Shown here piece by piece: positions 6,962 to 15,441 of a stretch of DNA of 64,000 nt. The stretch comes from Asanoa hainanensis (GTDB lineage Bacteria; Actinomycetota; Actinomycetes; Mycobacteriales; Micromonosporaceae). Below the pieces are notes generated by a model. The model searched no databases, had not been told where the DNA came from, and saw only the letters and a program-made list of their open reading frames with translations. Position numbers and translations under genes: made by a program. Location: the NCBI RefSeq assembly GCF_900188485.1, contig NZ_FZPH01000009.1, forward strand, positions 186,001 through 250,000, written 5' to 3'. Every line of letters begins with the position of its first letter. The stretch's first letter is position 1.

Positions 6962-9108
6962 GAAATCCTCTCGATGTCGATCAGCATGGCCTGTTGGGGG
7001 TTGAGCGTGGGCAGGGGCAGGCCGGCCACGGTCAGCACCGCGCCGGACACCTCGATCCGGCCGGCGGCCACCCACTCCGGGTCGGCCGCCTGGTGCCGCG
7101 AAGCCGCCCCGAGCTCCTCGCGGACGGTGACCCGGTAGCGCGCCCCGGCGCACAGCCCGGGGAACCGGACCCGGCCGGACTGGCCGGCCGCCGACGTCGC
7201 GAACCGCAACCACGTGAACAGCGCCCGCGAGCCGTCCTGCGCGATCGTGCCGTAGAGCGCGGTCGCGTCGTCGGCCAGGTCGGCGTTGACCACCCGGCCG
7301 GTGTGCAGCAGCGGCCGGAACTCGCGGTACAACGCGGACCAGGCCGCGACCGTCGCCAGCGTCGCGGGGTCGGCGGCGGTGAGGTCCTGCTCGATGCCGG
7401 CGTGCGCGGTGAGCGAGGCGGCGAGCCGGAACGACAGGTCCGTGGTCCGCGAGGTCGTGTGGGCCCGCGCCGCGCCGAGGTGCGATCCGACGAGCTCCGG
7501 CGGTACGAGCACCCGGGTCCAGCGCTCGATCTGGGCCCGCTCGACAGGGTCGTTGCAGTCCGAGGCCCAGACCCGGTCGGTGCGGTCGAGAATCCCCAGG
7601 TCCACCCGACCGCCGCCGCCGGAGCAGGTCTCGATCTCCAGGCCCGGATGCCGCGACCGCAGCTCGTCGAGCAGCCGGTAGAGCGCCAGCGTCTGCCGCC
7701 GCACCCCGGGCCGCTCCCCGCTGACCGCCTCGAGCAGATCCCGGTTGTGGTCCCACTTCAGATAATCGATCGAGTACGCCGACACGAGCTCGTCGAGCCG
7801 CGCCAGCAGGTAGGCGTACGCGTCGGGGCGGGCGATGTCGAGCACGTACTGGCGGCGCGCGGTCGGTCCGAGGCCCTCTCGCGGTCCGAGGATCCAGTCG
7901 GGGTGCGAACGGGCCAGGTCGGAGTCGAGGTTGACCATCTCCGGCTCGAACCAGAGCCCGAACTGCATGCCGTGCGCGCGTACGACCTTGACGAACGGCT
8001 CGAGCCCGTCGGGCCAGACGTCGCCGTCGACGAACCAGTCGCCGAGGCCGGCGTCGGCCTCCCGGCGGCCCCGGAACCAGCCGTCGTCCAGCACGATCCG
8101 CTCGACGCCCACGGAGGCGGCCCGCTCGACCAGGTCGGTGAGCCGGTCGAGGTCGTGGTCGAAGTACACGGCCTCCCACGTGTTGAGCACGAGCGGACGG
8201 GGCGAGCCGGGGTGCCGCGGCCGCGCCCGCAGCCGGCGGTGCAGCCGGTCGGCGACCCCGTCCGTGCCCGCGTCCGACCAGACGAACAGCACCGTCGGCG
8301 CGTCGTAGCGCTCGCCCTCGGCCAGGATCACCTCGCCCGAGCGCAGCGACTCGCCGGCGCCGATGACGGCGGAGAAGGTGCCCGCGCCCTCCGGCAGCCG
8401 CTCGGCCAGGTACCGCTGCTCGCCACTCCAGGCCAGGTGCGCGGCCCAGACCTCGCCGTGCCCGAACCCGAACGCGGCCGTTCCGGCCATCAGCAGGTAC
8501 GGGGAGTCGTGGCCGGGCTTGCCGCGCCGGGTCGACCGCAGGTGCGTGCCGTAGCCGAACGGCGCCCGCTGCGGAGCCCGTTCCCTGCACCACTTCCCGG
8601 TGAAGTCGAGCAGCTCGACGGCCCGCTCGGGCACGGGCAGGAGTGTGACCAGACCATCCAATGTGTACGAGCCCGGAGCGTCACGCTCGACGCTCATCGA
8701 GACGGCCAGCACGCCGAATCGGTCCAGCTCATAGTTGACGGTCGACCGCAGCCCCGACACGCGATCGTTGAACTGGAAGGAGATCCTCCCTCCCACGCCG
8801 TCCGCCGGCACGTCCATCCAATGTGAATCGAGCGACGGCCGCGGCGTCGTGCCGTACCCGTCGGCGTTGCCCGCCTGTGCGGGCGTGCCCGACCACCCGT
8901 CGCGCTCGCTCGGCCACACCGACAGCACCCGCGGCACGTCGGGCGAGTTGTTGAGCACCGCGGGCCCGGCGGTGCGGCGAAGGTCGTCCCCGGGGGCGTC
9001 GAGGTCGGCACCCCAGTGCAGCACCCGGGGCACCGGATGGCACACCTCGACGACGAAGGCGGTACCTCCGGCTCGCAGGGCGAGGACGGGTTCGGTGCCG
9101 GACAGCAT
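6958..9108 (-). CDS. GH36 alpha-galactosidase
   Basis: 716 residues, full length for GH36. The order of domains is an N-terminal beta-sandwich (about 1-310), a TIM barrel (about 315-650) and a C-terminal beta domain. Catalytic signatures visible are YLKWDHNR (Asp nucleophile) and WASDCNDP (acid/base Asp), with the supporting motifs LDDGWFRGRR, GLWFEPEMV and CSGGGGRVDLG. The enzyme removes terminal alpha-galactose from oligosaccharides. No signal peptide, hence intracellular action on imported sugars. It is divergent from the CUT1 permease genes with a shared promoter region and is coupled to the SGNH esterase downstream. Confidence 0.92.
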   Translation of the reverse strand: MLSGTEPVLALRAGGTAFVVEVCHPVPRVLHWGADLDAPGDDLRRTAGPAVLNNSPDVPRVLSVWPSERDGWSGTPAQAGNADGYGTTPRPSLDSHWMDVPADGVGGRISFQFNDRVSGLRSTVNYELDRFGVLAVSMSVERDAPGSYTLDGLVTLLPVPERAVELLDFTGKWCRERAPQRAPFGYGTHLRSTRRGKPGHDSPYLLMAGTAAFGFGHGEVWAAHLAWSGEQRYLAERLPEGAGTFSAVIGAGESLRSGEVILAEGERYDAPTVLFVWSDAGTDGVADRLHRRLRARPRHPGSPRPLVLNTWEAVYFDHDLDRLTDLVERAASVGVERIVLDDGWFRGRREADAGLGDWFVDGDVWPDGLEPFVKVVRAHGMQFGLWFEPEMVNLDSDLARSHPDWILGPREGLGPTARRQYVLDIARPDAYAYLLARLDELVSAYSIDYLKWDHNRDLLEAVSGERPGVRRQTLALYRLLDELRSRHPGLEIETCSGGGGRVDLGILDRTDRVWASDCNDPVERAQIERWTRVLVPPELVGSHLGAARAHTTSRTTDLSFRLAASLTAHAGIEQDLTAADPATLATVAAWSALYREFRPLLHTGRVVNADLADDATALYGTIAQDGSRALFTWLRFATSAAGQSGRVRFPGLCAGARYRVTVREELGAASRHQAADPEWVAAGRIEVSGAVLTVAGLPLPTLNPQQAMLIDIERIS

Positions 9109-9144
9109 GTGTAACAGCCTCCGTGGACGTTACGACGAGGTTAC

Positions 9145-9174
9145 TTGACGGCGTTAATTAACCATGCTTAGTCT
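9145..9174 (+). promoter_or_regulatory. promoter with an embedded palindrome for the CUT1/GH95 operon
   Basis: TTGACG (9145-9150) and TAGTCT (9169-9174) are separated by 18 bases. The spacer contains the perfect palindrome GTTAATTAAC (9153-9162), unusually AT-rich for this genome and placed where a repressor would block RNA polymerase. The ROK regulator of the same cluster (15442) is the natural candidate. Confidence 0.6.
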
Positions 9175-9226
9175 GTCGCCGCAAGCGCCGGGGCGCAGGC
9201 CACAACGTGCGGGAGCAGGCAGACCA

Positions 9227-10195
9227 ATGGCGGTCCTGGAAACAACCGCCCGCGATCAGCGGGCAGCGGGAGAGGCGACGCGGCGGCGGAAGAACGCCCG
9301 CCGCACGACCAACCCGTACTCGCCCGCACACCGCGGCGACGCGAAGCTGGCGTGGGTGCTCATCGCCCCGGCCCTGGTTGGGTTCGCCGTTTTCGCGGCC
9401 TACCCGACCCTGCGGGGGATCTATCTCAGCTTCACCGATTTCGCGGTGCTCTCGCCGCCGGAGTGGATCGGCCTCGACAACTACCGGCAGCTGCTGCACG
9501 ACGAGGTCTTCTGGTCGTCGCTCGGCGTCACCGTCTACTTCGTACTGTTGTCGGTGACCCTCAGCCTCATCGTATCGGTGGTCACCGCCGCCGTGCTGCA
9601 CCGGCTCACGTCCTCGACGGTCGTCCGGGGCCTGATCATCCTGCCGTTCCTCATCTCCGCGGTCGTGGCCGGCACGGTGTGGTGGTGGATGCTCGACAGC
9701 CAGCTCGGCATCGTCAACATCGTCATCAAGGCGTTCGGCGGTGACGGCATCCAGTTCCTGACCTCGCGGGACTGGGCGATCCCGTCGGTCGCGCTGATCA
9801 ACGTGTGGAAGCAGATGGGCTACACGTCGATCATCATCTTCGCCGGCCTGCAGACGATCCCGCCGACCATCTACGAGGCCGGCCGGGTCGACGGAGCCAG
9901 CGAGCTGCGGATGTTCCGCACGCTCACCCTGCCGCTGCTGCGCCCGATCCTCGCGCTGGTCGTCGTGCTGAACGTGATCGGCGCGTTCCAGGTGTTCGAC
10001 ATCATCTCGGTGACCACCAAGGGCGGCCCGGCCAACGCCTCCAACGTGTTGCAGATGTACATCTACAGCAAGGCGTTCGGGCAGTTCGACTTCGGGTACG
10101 CGGCGGCGATGTCGCTGGCCCTCTTCGTGATCCTCATTGCCATCACCTTCCTGCAGATGCGGCTGCTGCGGGCGAGCGAATCGGACACCAACTGA
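9227..10195 (+). CDS. CUT1 sugar ABC transporter permease, MalF/UgpA type
   Basis: 322 residues with six predicted membrane segments (first at LAWVLIAPALVGFAVFAAY) and the EAA loop YEAGRVDGASELRMFRTLTLP that contacts the ATPase. It forms the inner-membrane channel with the next gene. ATG 9227 is preferred: an ATG at 9164 lies upstream of the -10 box 9169-9174 and could not be in the message. GGGAG sits at 9211-9215. The cluster supplies a binding protein (13994) but no ATPase, so a shared MsiK-like ATPase elsewhere is implied. Substrate is inferred to be a galactosyl/fucosyl oligosaccharide from the GH36 and GH95 neighbours. Confidence 0.9.
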   Translation: MAVLETTARDQRAAGEATRRRKNARRTTNPYSPAHRGDAKLAWVLIAPALVGFAVFAAYPTLRGIYLSFTDFAVLSPPEWIGLDNYRQLLHDEVFWSSLGVTVYFVLLSVTLSLIVSVVTAAVLHRLTSSTVVRGLIILPFLISAVVAGTVWWWMLDSQLGIVNIVIKAFGGDGIQFLTSRDWAIPSVALINVWKQMGYTSIIIFAGLQTIPPTIYEAGRVDGASELRMFRTLTLPLLRPILALVVVLNVIGAFQVFDIISVTTKGGPANASNVLQMYIYSKAFGQFDFGYAAAMSLALFVILIAITFLQMRLLRASESDTN

Positions 10196-11094
10196 TGACG
10201 GCCACCGCCACCCGCCGGCGCCGGTTCAGCGTCGGTAAGGGCTTCGCCTGGGCGTACCTGATCGGTGTGCTCGTCGTGACGATCTTCCCGTTCTACTGGA
10301 TCCTGCGCACCGCGCTGTCCGACAACTACGCGCTGAGCGCGCACCCGGCCTCGCCGCTGCCCGTCGGCTTCACCTGGGGCCCGTTCAAGCGCGTGCTCGG
10401 CCTCGCCACGACCCAGGAGTCGATCGCCGAGGGCGGCTCGGGCGCGTCGATCGAGATCGGCCACTTCCTGGTGAACTCGGTCGTCTACGCCAGCGTCTCG
10501 ACCGCGCTGATCGTGTTCTTCTCGACCCTGGCCGCGTACGCGTTCTCCCGGTTGCACTGGCGCGGCCGCGACTTCATGTTCAGCCTGTTCCTGACCGCCC
10601 TCATGGTGCCGGGCATCCTCACGCTGCTGCCGAACTTCGTACTCGTGAAGGAACTGGGTCTGCTCAACACGTTCGCCGGCATGATCCTGCCGGGCGCGCT
10701 GTTCTCGGCCTTCAACATCTTCTTCCTGCGCCAGTTCATGCTCGGCCTCTCGACGGAGACAGAGGAGGCGGCGCTGCTCGACGGCGCCGGCCGGCTGCGG
10801 GTGCTGTTCGGCATCACGCTGCCCATGTCGAGCGGCCCGATCATCACGCTGTCGATCCTGGGCTTCATCGGGATGTGGAACGACTACTTCTGGCCGCTGC
10901 TGGTCACCAGCGACGATTCCGTGCAGCCGCTGACGCTCGCGCTGGCCGTCTTCAAGCAGTCCTCGCCGCAGTCGCAACCCGACTGGGCCGGCCTGATGGC
11001 AGCGACGCTGGTCGCGGCCCTGCCGATGCTCGCGCTGTTCATGGTGTTCGGCCGGCGCATCGTCAACTCCATCGGCTTCTCGGGGATCAAATGA
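10195..11094 (+). CDS. CUT1 sugar ABC transporter permease, MalG type
   Basis: 299 residues, six membrane segments, EAA loop EEAALLDGAGRLRVLFGITLP. It partners the preceding permease. The start ATG shares one base with the upstream stop (TGATG), so the pair is coupled. The periplasmic loop between the first two membrane segments has a roughly 15-residue Gly/Ser/Glu-rich stretch (TTQESIAEGGSGASIEIGH) typical of several actinobacterial MalG relatives. Its stop overlaps the GH95 start (ATGA). Confidence 0.9.
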   Translation: MTATATRRRRFSVGKGFAWAYLIGVLVVTIFPFYWILRTALSDNYALSAHPASPLPVGFTWGPFKRVLGLATTQESIAEGGSGASIEIGHFLVNSVVYASVSTALIVFFSTLAAYAFSRLHWRGRDFMFSLFLTALMVPGILTLLPNFVLVKELGLLNTFAGMILPGALFSAFNIFFLRQFMLGLSTETEEAALLDGAGRLRVLFGITLPMSSGPIITLSILGFIGMWNDYFWPLLVTSDDSVQPLTLALAVFKQSSPQSQPDWAGLMAATLVAALPMLALFMVFGRRIVNSIGFSGIK

Positions 11095-13886
11095 GCCTCC
11101 GACTCTCCTGGGACGCGCCGGCGCGCGAGTGGGTCGAGGCCGTCCCGCTGGGCAACGGCCGGATCGGGGCCATGGCGTACGGCGGGGGCGCGTCCGCTCT
11201 GATCCAGGTCAACGACGCGACCGTGTGGTCGGGTCACCCGGCTGGGCCCGCTCTTGCGCTCGATGCCCTGGTCGCCGGCGGGGCCGGCCCTGCCCGGCTC
11301 GCCTCGGTCAGGTCGGCCATCGATGCTGGAGACCTGCGCCGCGCCGAGTCGTTGCTGATGAGCTTCGAAGGGCCGTACTCCCAGGAGTTCCTGCCGTTCG
11401 TCGATCTGACGCTGCGCACCCGCGGGGTCTCCGGCGGTCCGGCTCGGGTGCTCGACCTGGACGAGGCGCACCTGACCGAGCTTCTTGACGTCGACGGGGT
11501 CGCCGTCGTCCGGCGGACCTTCGTCTCCGCGCCGGCTGGCTGCCTGGTCGTCTCGTACGCGGCTGACGCGCCCGTCCTCGACGTGGATCTGGGCCTGTCG
11601 ACTGTGCTGCGGGACCTCGGGCGGTCCGGCGACGCGGCGTCGTTGACCCTCGACGTGCTCGCGCCCGTCGACGGCGCACCGCTGCACGAACCCGACGTGC
11701 CGGCCCACCGGTACGAGACGGACGGCTTCGACCATTTCGCCGCCGCGACGCTCGCGGTGGACAGCGACGGAACCCAGGGTCGGGACGGCGACTCCCTGTG
11801 GATCCGTGGGGCGAGCCGGCTGCTGATCGCCCTGTCGACGTCGAGCCGGGCCGCACTGTGGTGGGGCGACCCGGACGGCGCCGACTGGCGGACCTCCTCG
11901 CGCGAGGAGATCCGGGAGCGCGCACGCTCGACCGCACGCGCCGCCCGGCGGCGTCCGGCGGCCGAGCTGCTCGCCGAGCACGTGGCCGATGTGCGTGACC
12001 ACGTCTCGGGAGCGCGCTTCGCGATCGGCGGCCGGCGCGCCGGCACCTGGGACGTGGCGCGCGACGTGCTGCGGGGCCCCGACGAGGGCCTGCGGGCGAC
12101 GATCATCGCGGAGTACGGCCGCTACCTGCTGGGCGCCTCGTCGCGGTCCGGGAACCCGGCGGCGAACCTGCAGGGCATCTGGAACGCGTCGCTACGGCCG
12201 CCGTGGTCCTCCAACTACACGATCAACATCAACACGCAGATGAACTACTGGCCGGCGCCGGTGGTGGGTCTTTCCGACTCGGCCGAACCACTGGCGGCGC
12301 TGGTCGGCCAGCTCGCCGCGACCGGCACCGAGGTGGCGGCTCGCCTCTATGGCGCACGCGGCTGGGTGGCCCACCACAACAGCGACCTGTGGGGCTGGAG
12401 CCTGCCGGTCGGCCTGGGCCACGGCGCGCCAAGCTGGGCAATCTGGATGATGGGCGGCGTCTGGCTGACCCACAACCTGTGGGACCACTACGAGTTCACC
12501 GGCGACCGCGCGCTCCTGGCCGACACGGTCTGGCCGCTGATGCGGGGTGCGGCAGAGTTCTGCCTGGACTGGCTCGTCGCCGATCCGGCGACCGGCGGCC
12601 TGCGGACGATCCCGTCGACGTCGCCGGAGAACCTCTACGTCGGCCCTTCGGGCGCCCCGGAAGCCCTGAGCGTGTCGACGACGATGGACCTGGCCCTGAT
12701 CCGTTCCCTCTTCGAACGTTCGCGCCGAGCGATCGCGACCCTGGCTTCGACGGCCGATCCGCTCGACGGCGGTTCAGCCGCCGCGGGCGGCCTGCGGCCT
12801 GGCGAGCGAGATCTGCTGAATCTGGCGGTTGCCGGCGCGGGCGACCGCCAACGGGTCGCCGCCGACCGACTGAGTGCCGAGCCTGCCGGCGACGGCGACT
12901 CGCGGCCACATCTGGTTGATCCGCCGGACGGCGCGACTGCCGGCGCGAACGACCGGCAACCGGTCGCCGCCGACCGACTGGGTGCCGAGCCTGCCGGCGA
13001 CGGCGGCTGGCGGCCACATGTGGCCGATCCGCTCGACGGTGGTTCAGCCGCCGCGGGCGGCCTGCGGCCTGGCGAGGGCGATCCGCTGAATGTGGCGGTT
13101 GCCGGCGCGAGCGACCGGCAACCGGTCGCCGCCGACCGACTGGGTGCCGAGCTCGCCGGCGACGGCGACTGGCGGCCAGCCGTGGCCGAGCCGCTCGATG
13201 CCGAGCTTGCGGCCGCGCTCGCGCGGCTGCCGGGGCTGTCGGTCGGCCCGGACGGCCGGTTGCGCGAGTGGTCAGCGGACCTGGTGGACCAGGACCCGCA
13301 CCACCGGCACCTGTCGCCGCTGGTCGCCCTCTACCCGCTCGATCTCGTCGACGCCGACGCGACGCCCGATCTGGCCAAGGCGGCCCGGGCCTTCCTCGAC
13401 GGCCGCGGCCCGGGAGCGATGGGCTGGTCGTGGGCCTGGAAGATCGCGCTGCGGGCCCGGCTCGGCGACGCGGCCGAGGCCCGGGAACTGCTGCTCGAGG
13501 CGTTGACGCCCTACGACCGCGACCACAGTGAGCACAACCCCGTCGACGGATCCGAATGGGGTGGGCTCCTGCCGAACCTGTTCAGCACGCACCCACCGGT
13601 GCAGTTGGACGGCAACTACGGGTTCACGGCGGCCATCGCCGAGATGCTCGTGCAGAGCCACCGCGGCCGCGTCCGGTTGTTGCCGGCGCTGCCCGCGCAG
13701 TGGCCTGACGGCCACGTCACCGGGCTGCGGGTCCGGGGCGGGCTTTCGGTCGACCTGCGCTGGGCAGGCGGCGCGGTCGAGCGCGCGGTGTTCCGCGGCC
13801 CGCCGCAACACATCGTCGTCGTGCACGGCGACGACCTCTTCGAGCTCGACGTGCCGTCCCACGGCGAGGTCACCCTCCACATCTGA
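11091..13886 (+). CDS. GH95 family glycoside hydrolase (alpha-L-fucosidase / alpha-L-galactosidase) with a repeat insertion
   Basis: 931 residues against about 750-800 usual. GH95 enzymes invert alpha-1,2-L-fucosides or alpha-L-galactosides, for example on xyloglucan oligosaccharides. The N-terminal sandwich opens with LSWDAPAREWVEAVPLGNGR. The (alpha/alpha)6 barrel shows NPAANLQGIWN, the NININTQMNYWP block with the catalytic-site asparagines, and the IPSTSPEN acid block. A late block reads DGNYGFTAAIAEMLVQS. No signal peptide. Between LFERSRRAIATL and LAAALARLPGLSVG, where relatives run straight on, there are roughly 140 extra residues of degenerate tandem repeats (12753-13180). The gene is coupled to the permease by ATGA. 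Activity despite the insertion is likely only if the insertion loops out. Confidence 0.88.
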   Translation: MSLRLSWDAPAREWVEAVPLGNGRIGAMAYGGGASALIQVNDATVWSGHPAGPALALDALVAGGAGPARLASVRSAIDAGDLRRAESLLMSFEGPYSQEFLPFVDLTLRTRGVSGGPARVLDLDEAHLTELLDVDGVAVVRRTFVSAPAGCLVVSYAADAPVLDVDLGLSTVLRDLGRSGDAASLTLDVLAPVDGAPLHEPDVPAHRYETDGFDHFAAATLAVDSDGTQGRDGDSLWIRGASRLLIALSTSSRAALWWGDPDGADWRTSSREEIRERARSTARAARRRPAAELLAEHVADVRDHVSGARFAIGGRRAGTWDVARDVLRGPDEGLRATIIAEYGRYLLGASSRSGNPAANLQGIWNASLRPPWSSNYTININTQMNYWPAPVVGLSDSAEPLAALVGQLAATGTEVAARLYGARGWVAHHNSDLWGWSLPVGLGHGAPSWAIWMMGGVWLTHNLWDHYEFTGDRALLADTVWPLMRGAAEFCLDWLVADPATGGLRTIPSTSPENLYVGPSGAPEALSVSTTMDLALIRSLFERSRRAIATLASTADPLDGGSAAAGGLRPGERDLLNLAVAGAGDRQRVAADRLSAEPAGDGDSRPHLVDPPDGATAGANDRQPVAADRLGAEPAGDGGWRPHVADPLDGGSAAAGGLRPGEGDPLNVAVAGASDRQPVAADRLGAELAGDGDWRPAVAEPLDAELAAALARLPGLSVGPDGRLREWSADLVDQDPHHRHLSPLVALYPLDLVDADATPDLAKAARAFLDGRGPGAMGWSWAWKIALRARLGDAAEARELLLEALTPYDRDHSEHNPVDGSEWGGLLPNLFSTHPPVQLDGNYGFTAAIAEMLVQSHRGRVRLLPALPAQWPDGHVTGLRVRGGLSVDLRWAGGAVERAVFRGPPQHIVVVHGDDLFELDVPSHGEVTLHI
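12753..13180 (+). repeat. in-frame degenerate tandem repeat inside the GH95 gene
   Basis: The segment starting GCCGATCCGCTCGACGG recurs 270 bases later (12753 and 13023). Within it, GACCGSCAACSGGTCGCCGC-type sequence occurs at 12843, 12951 and 13113, spacings of 108 and 162 bases. All spacings are multiples of 3, so 90-, 54- and 36-codon periods keep the frame. The encoded repeat reads like DRQPVAADRLGAEPAGDGDW, then DPLDGGSAAAGGLRPGE. Confidence 0.75.
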
Positions 13887-13906
13887 CAACGCGACCACCT
13901 GCCGGC

Positions 13907-13934
13907 CATCGGACGCGCACCTCAGCGTCCGATG
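13907..13934 (+). other. intercistronic hairpin between GH95 and the binding-protein gene
   Basis: CATCGGACGC and GCGTCCGATG pair perfectly around an 8-base loop, 60 bases before the binding-protein start. A stem here could stabilise or partially terminate the message, so that binding protein is made in a different amount from the permeases. Confidence 0.5.
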
Positions 13935-13993
13935 TGGATGAAGCACGCCCCTTTGACCCACCACGCCCCCGGAAAACCAACAGTGAGGAATCG

Positions 13994-15340
13994 ATGAAAG
14001 CGAAGCGAATCGCGACCGCGCTCGCGCTTGCCCTGGCCGCCACGACCGCGCTCGCCGCGTGCGGCAGCGACAAGGACAGCGCCGACTCCGCCGGTGGCAA
14101 GACCGTCAACTGGTGGACCTGGGACGAGCGCCAGGCGGCCTCGTACAAGAAGTGCCTTCCGGGCTTCGAGGCGGCCAACCCGGGCATCACCGTGAAGATC
14201 TCGCAGTACGCCGTCGACGACTACTTCACCAAGCTGACCGCCGGCTTCGTCTCCGGCGCGGCGCCGGACGCCTTCCAGAACAGCGTGCCGCTGCTGGGCG
14301 CGTACGCCGGTCAGAAGCAGATCATGGCTCTCGACGACCAGATCAAGAAGACGAACTACGACCTGTCGGTGTTCGACATCGGCGTCGAGTCGTGGAAGTA
14401 CACCGACGGCAAGCAGTACGGCATCCCGCTCGACTGGGCCGGCGCCGCGATCTACTTCAACGAGGACAAGGCGAAGGACGCCGGCGTCACCGCCGACGAC
14501 ATCGCCAACATGACGTGGAACCCGGACGACGGCGGCACGTTCGACAAGATCGTCACCAAGCTGACGGTCGACAAGAACGGCAAGCACGGCGACCAGCCCG
14601 GCTTCGACAAGAGCAAGATCGCCACGTACGGCATCGCCTCCCTGGCCTCCGGCGACTTCAACGGGCAGACCTCGTGGAACCCGTTCGTCTCCACGACCGG
14701 CTGGCGGCTCGGTGACAAGCCGGCCTGGCCGACCAAGTTCCCGTACGACGACCCGAACTTCGTCAAGACCCTGGAGTACATCAAGGGCCTCGGCGACCGT
14801 GGCCTGATGCCCAAGTTCGGGCAGCTGACCGTCGCCGGCAGCCAGCAGATCGGTTCCGGCCAGGTAGCGATGGCCCAGGGCGGCACCTGGGACGCCACCT
14901 CGATGACGAAGATCCCCGGCGTCAAGGTCGGTGTCGCGCCGACGGTCAAGGGTCCGCAGGGTCGCTCGATGATCAGCAACTCGAACGCCAACAACATCTA
15001 CGCGGGTACGAAGAACCTCGACTCGACGTGGAAGTGGGTCACCTACATGGGCTCGGAGGCGTGCCAGTCGACCGCCGGCGCGGACGCCACGTTCCTCCCG
15101 TCGATCGCGAAGTCGCTCCAGGTCGCGGTCGACGCGCAGAAGAAGGACGGTCTCGACCTGACCGGCTTCGTGAACGCGCTCAACAACGGCGAGCTGTACC
15201 CGGCCCCGCCGACCGCCAACGGCCAGCAGCTCGTCGACACGATCCAGCCGCTGTTCGAGGCGTACTTCAGCGGTGAGAAGGACAAGTCCGTCTTCCCGGA
15301 GATGGCCGCGAAGACGCAGGAGATCCTCGCGAAGCAGTAG
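13994..15340 (+). CDS. CUT1 sugar-binding lipoprotein
   Basis: 448 residues. Lipoprotein signal MKAKRIATALALALAATTAL with lipobox LAAC. The mature protein has the extracellular solute-binding family 1 fold (VNWWTWDERQAASYKKCLP at the start, later AQGGTWDATSM). It captures the sugar outside the membrane for the two permeases at 9227-11094. ATG 13994 is chosen for GAGG 6 bases upstream and because it opens the signal peptide. An upstream in-frame codon at 13934 has no such support. A strong terminator follows. Confidence 0.92.
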   Translation: MKAKRIATALALALAATTALAACGSDKDSADSAGGKTVNWWTWDERQAASYKKCLPGFEAANPGITVKISQYAVDDYFTKLTAGFVSGAAPDAFQNSVPLLGAYAGQKQIMALDDQIKKTNYDLSVFDIGVESWKYTDGKQYGIPLDWAGAAIYFNEDKAKDAGVTADDIANMTWNPDDGGTFDKIVTKLTVDKNGKHGDQPGFDKSKIATYGIASLASGDFNGQTSWNPFVSTTGWRLGDKPAWPTKFPYDDPNFVKTLEYIKGLGDRGLMPKFGQLTVAGSQQIGSGQVAMAQGGTWDATSMTKIPGVKVGVAPTVKGPQGRSMISNSNANNIYAGTKNLDSTWKWVTYMGSEACQSTAGADATFLPSIAKSLQVAVDAQKKDGLDLTGFVNALNNGELYPAPPTANGQQLVDTIQPLFEAYFSGEKDKSVFPEMAAKTQEILAKQ

Positions 15341-15346
15341 CACCCG

Positions 15347-15379
15347 GTGCCCGGGGCGGGAGCTGTCCCGCCCCGGCAC
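15347..15379 (+). terminator. terminator of the CUT1/GH95 operon
   Basis: A GC-rich stem pairs 15347-15361 with 15366-15379 (one bulged C) around a 4-base loop, beginning 6 bases after the binding-protein stop. No U-run. Confidence 0.7.
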
Positions 15380-15441
15380 GCCGGCTGCCGTATCGTCCAT
15401 CTGCGACCCAGCGCCGGCTCTTTGAGCAAAGGACTCCAGCG

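Noticed and set aside
9164-9226. Earlier ATG for the CUT1 permease
   Set aside because: It lies before the -10 box 9169-9174 and would not be in the transcript.
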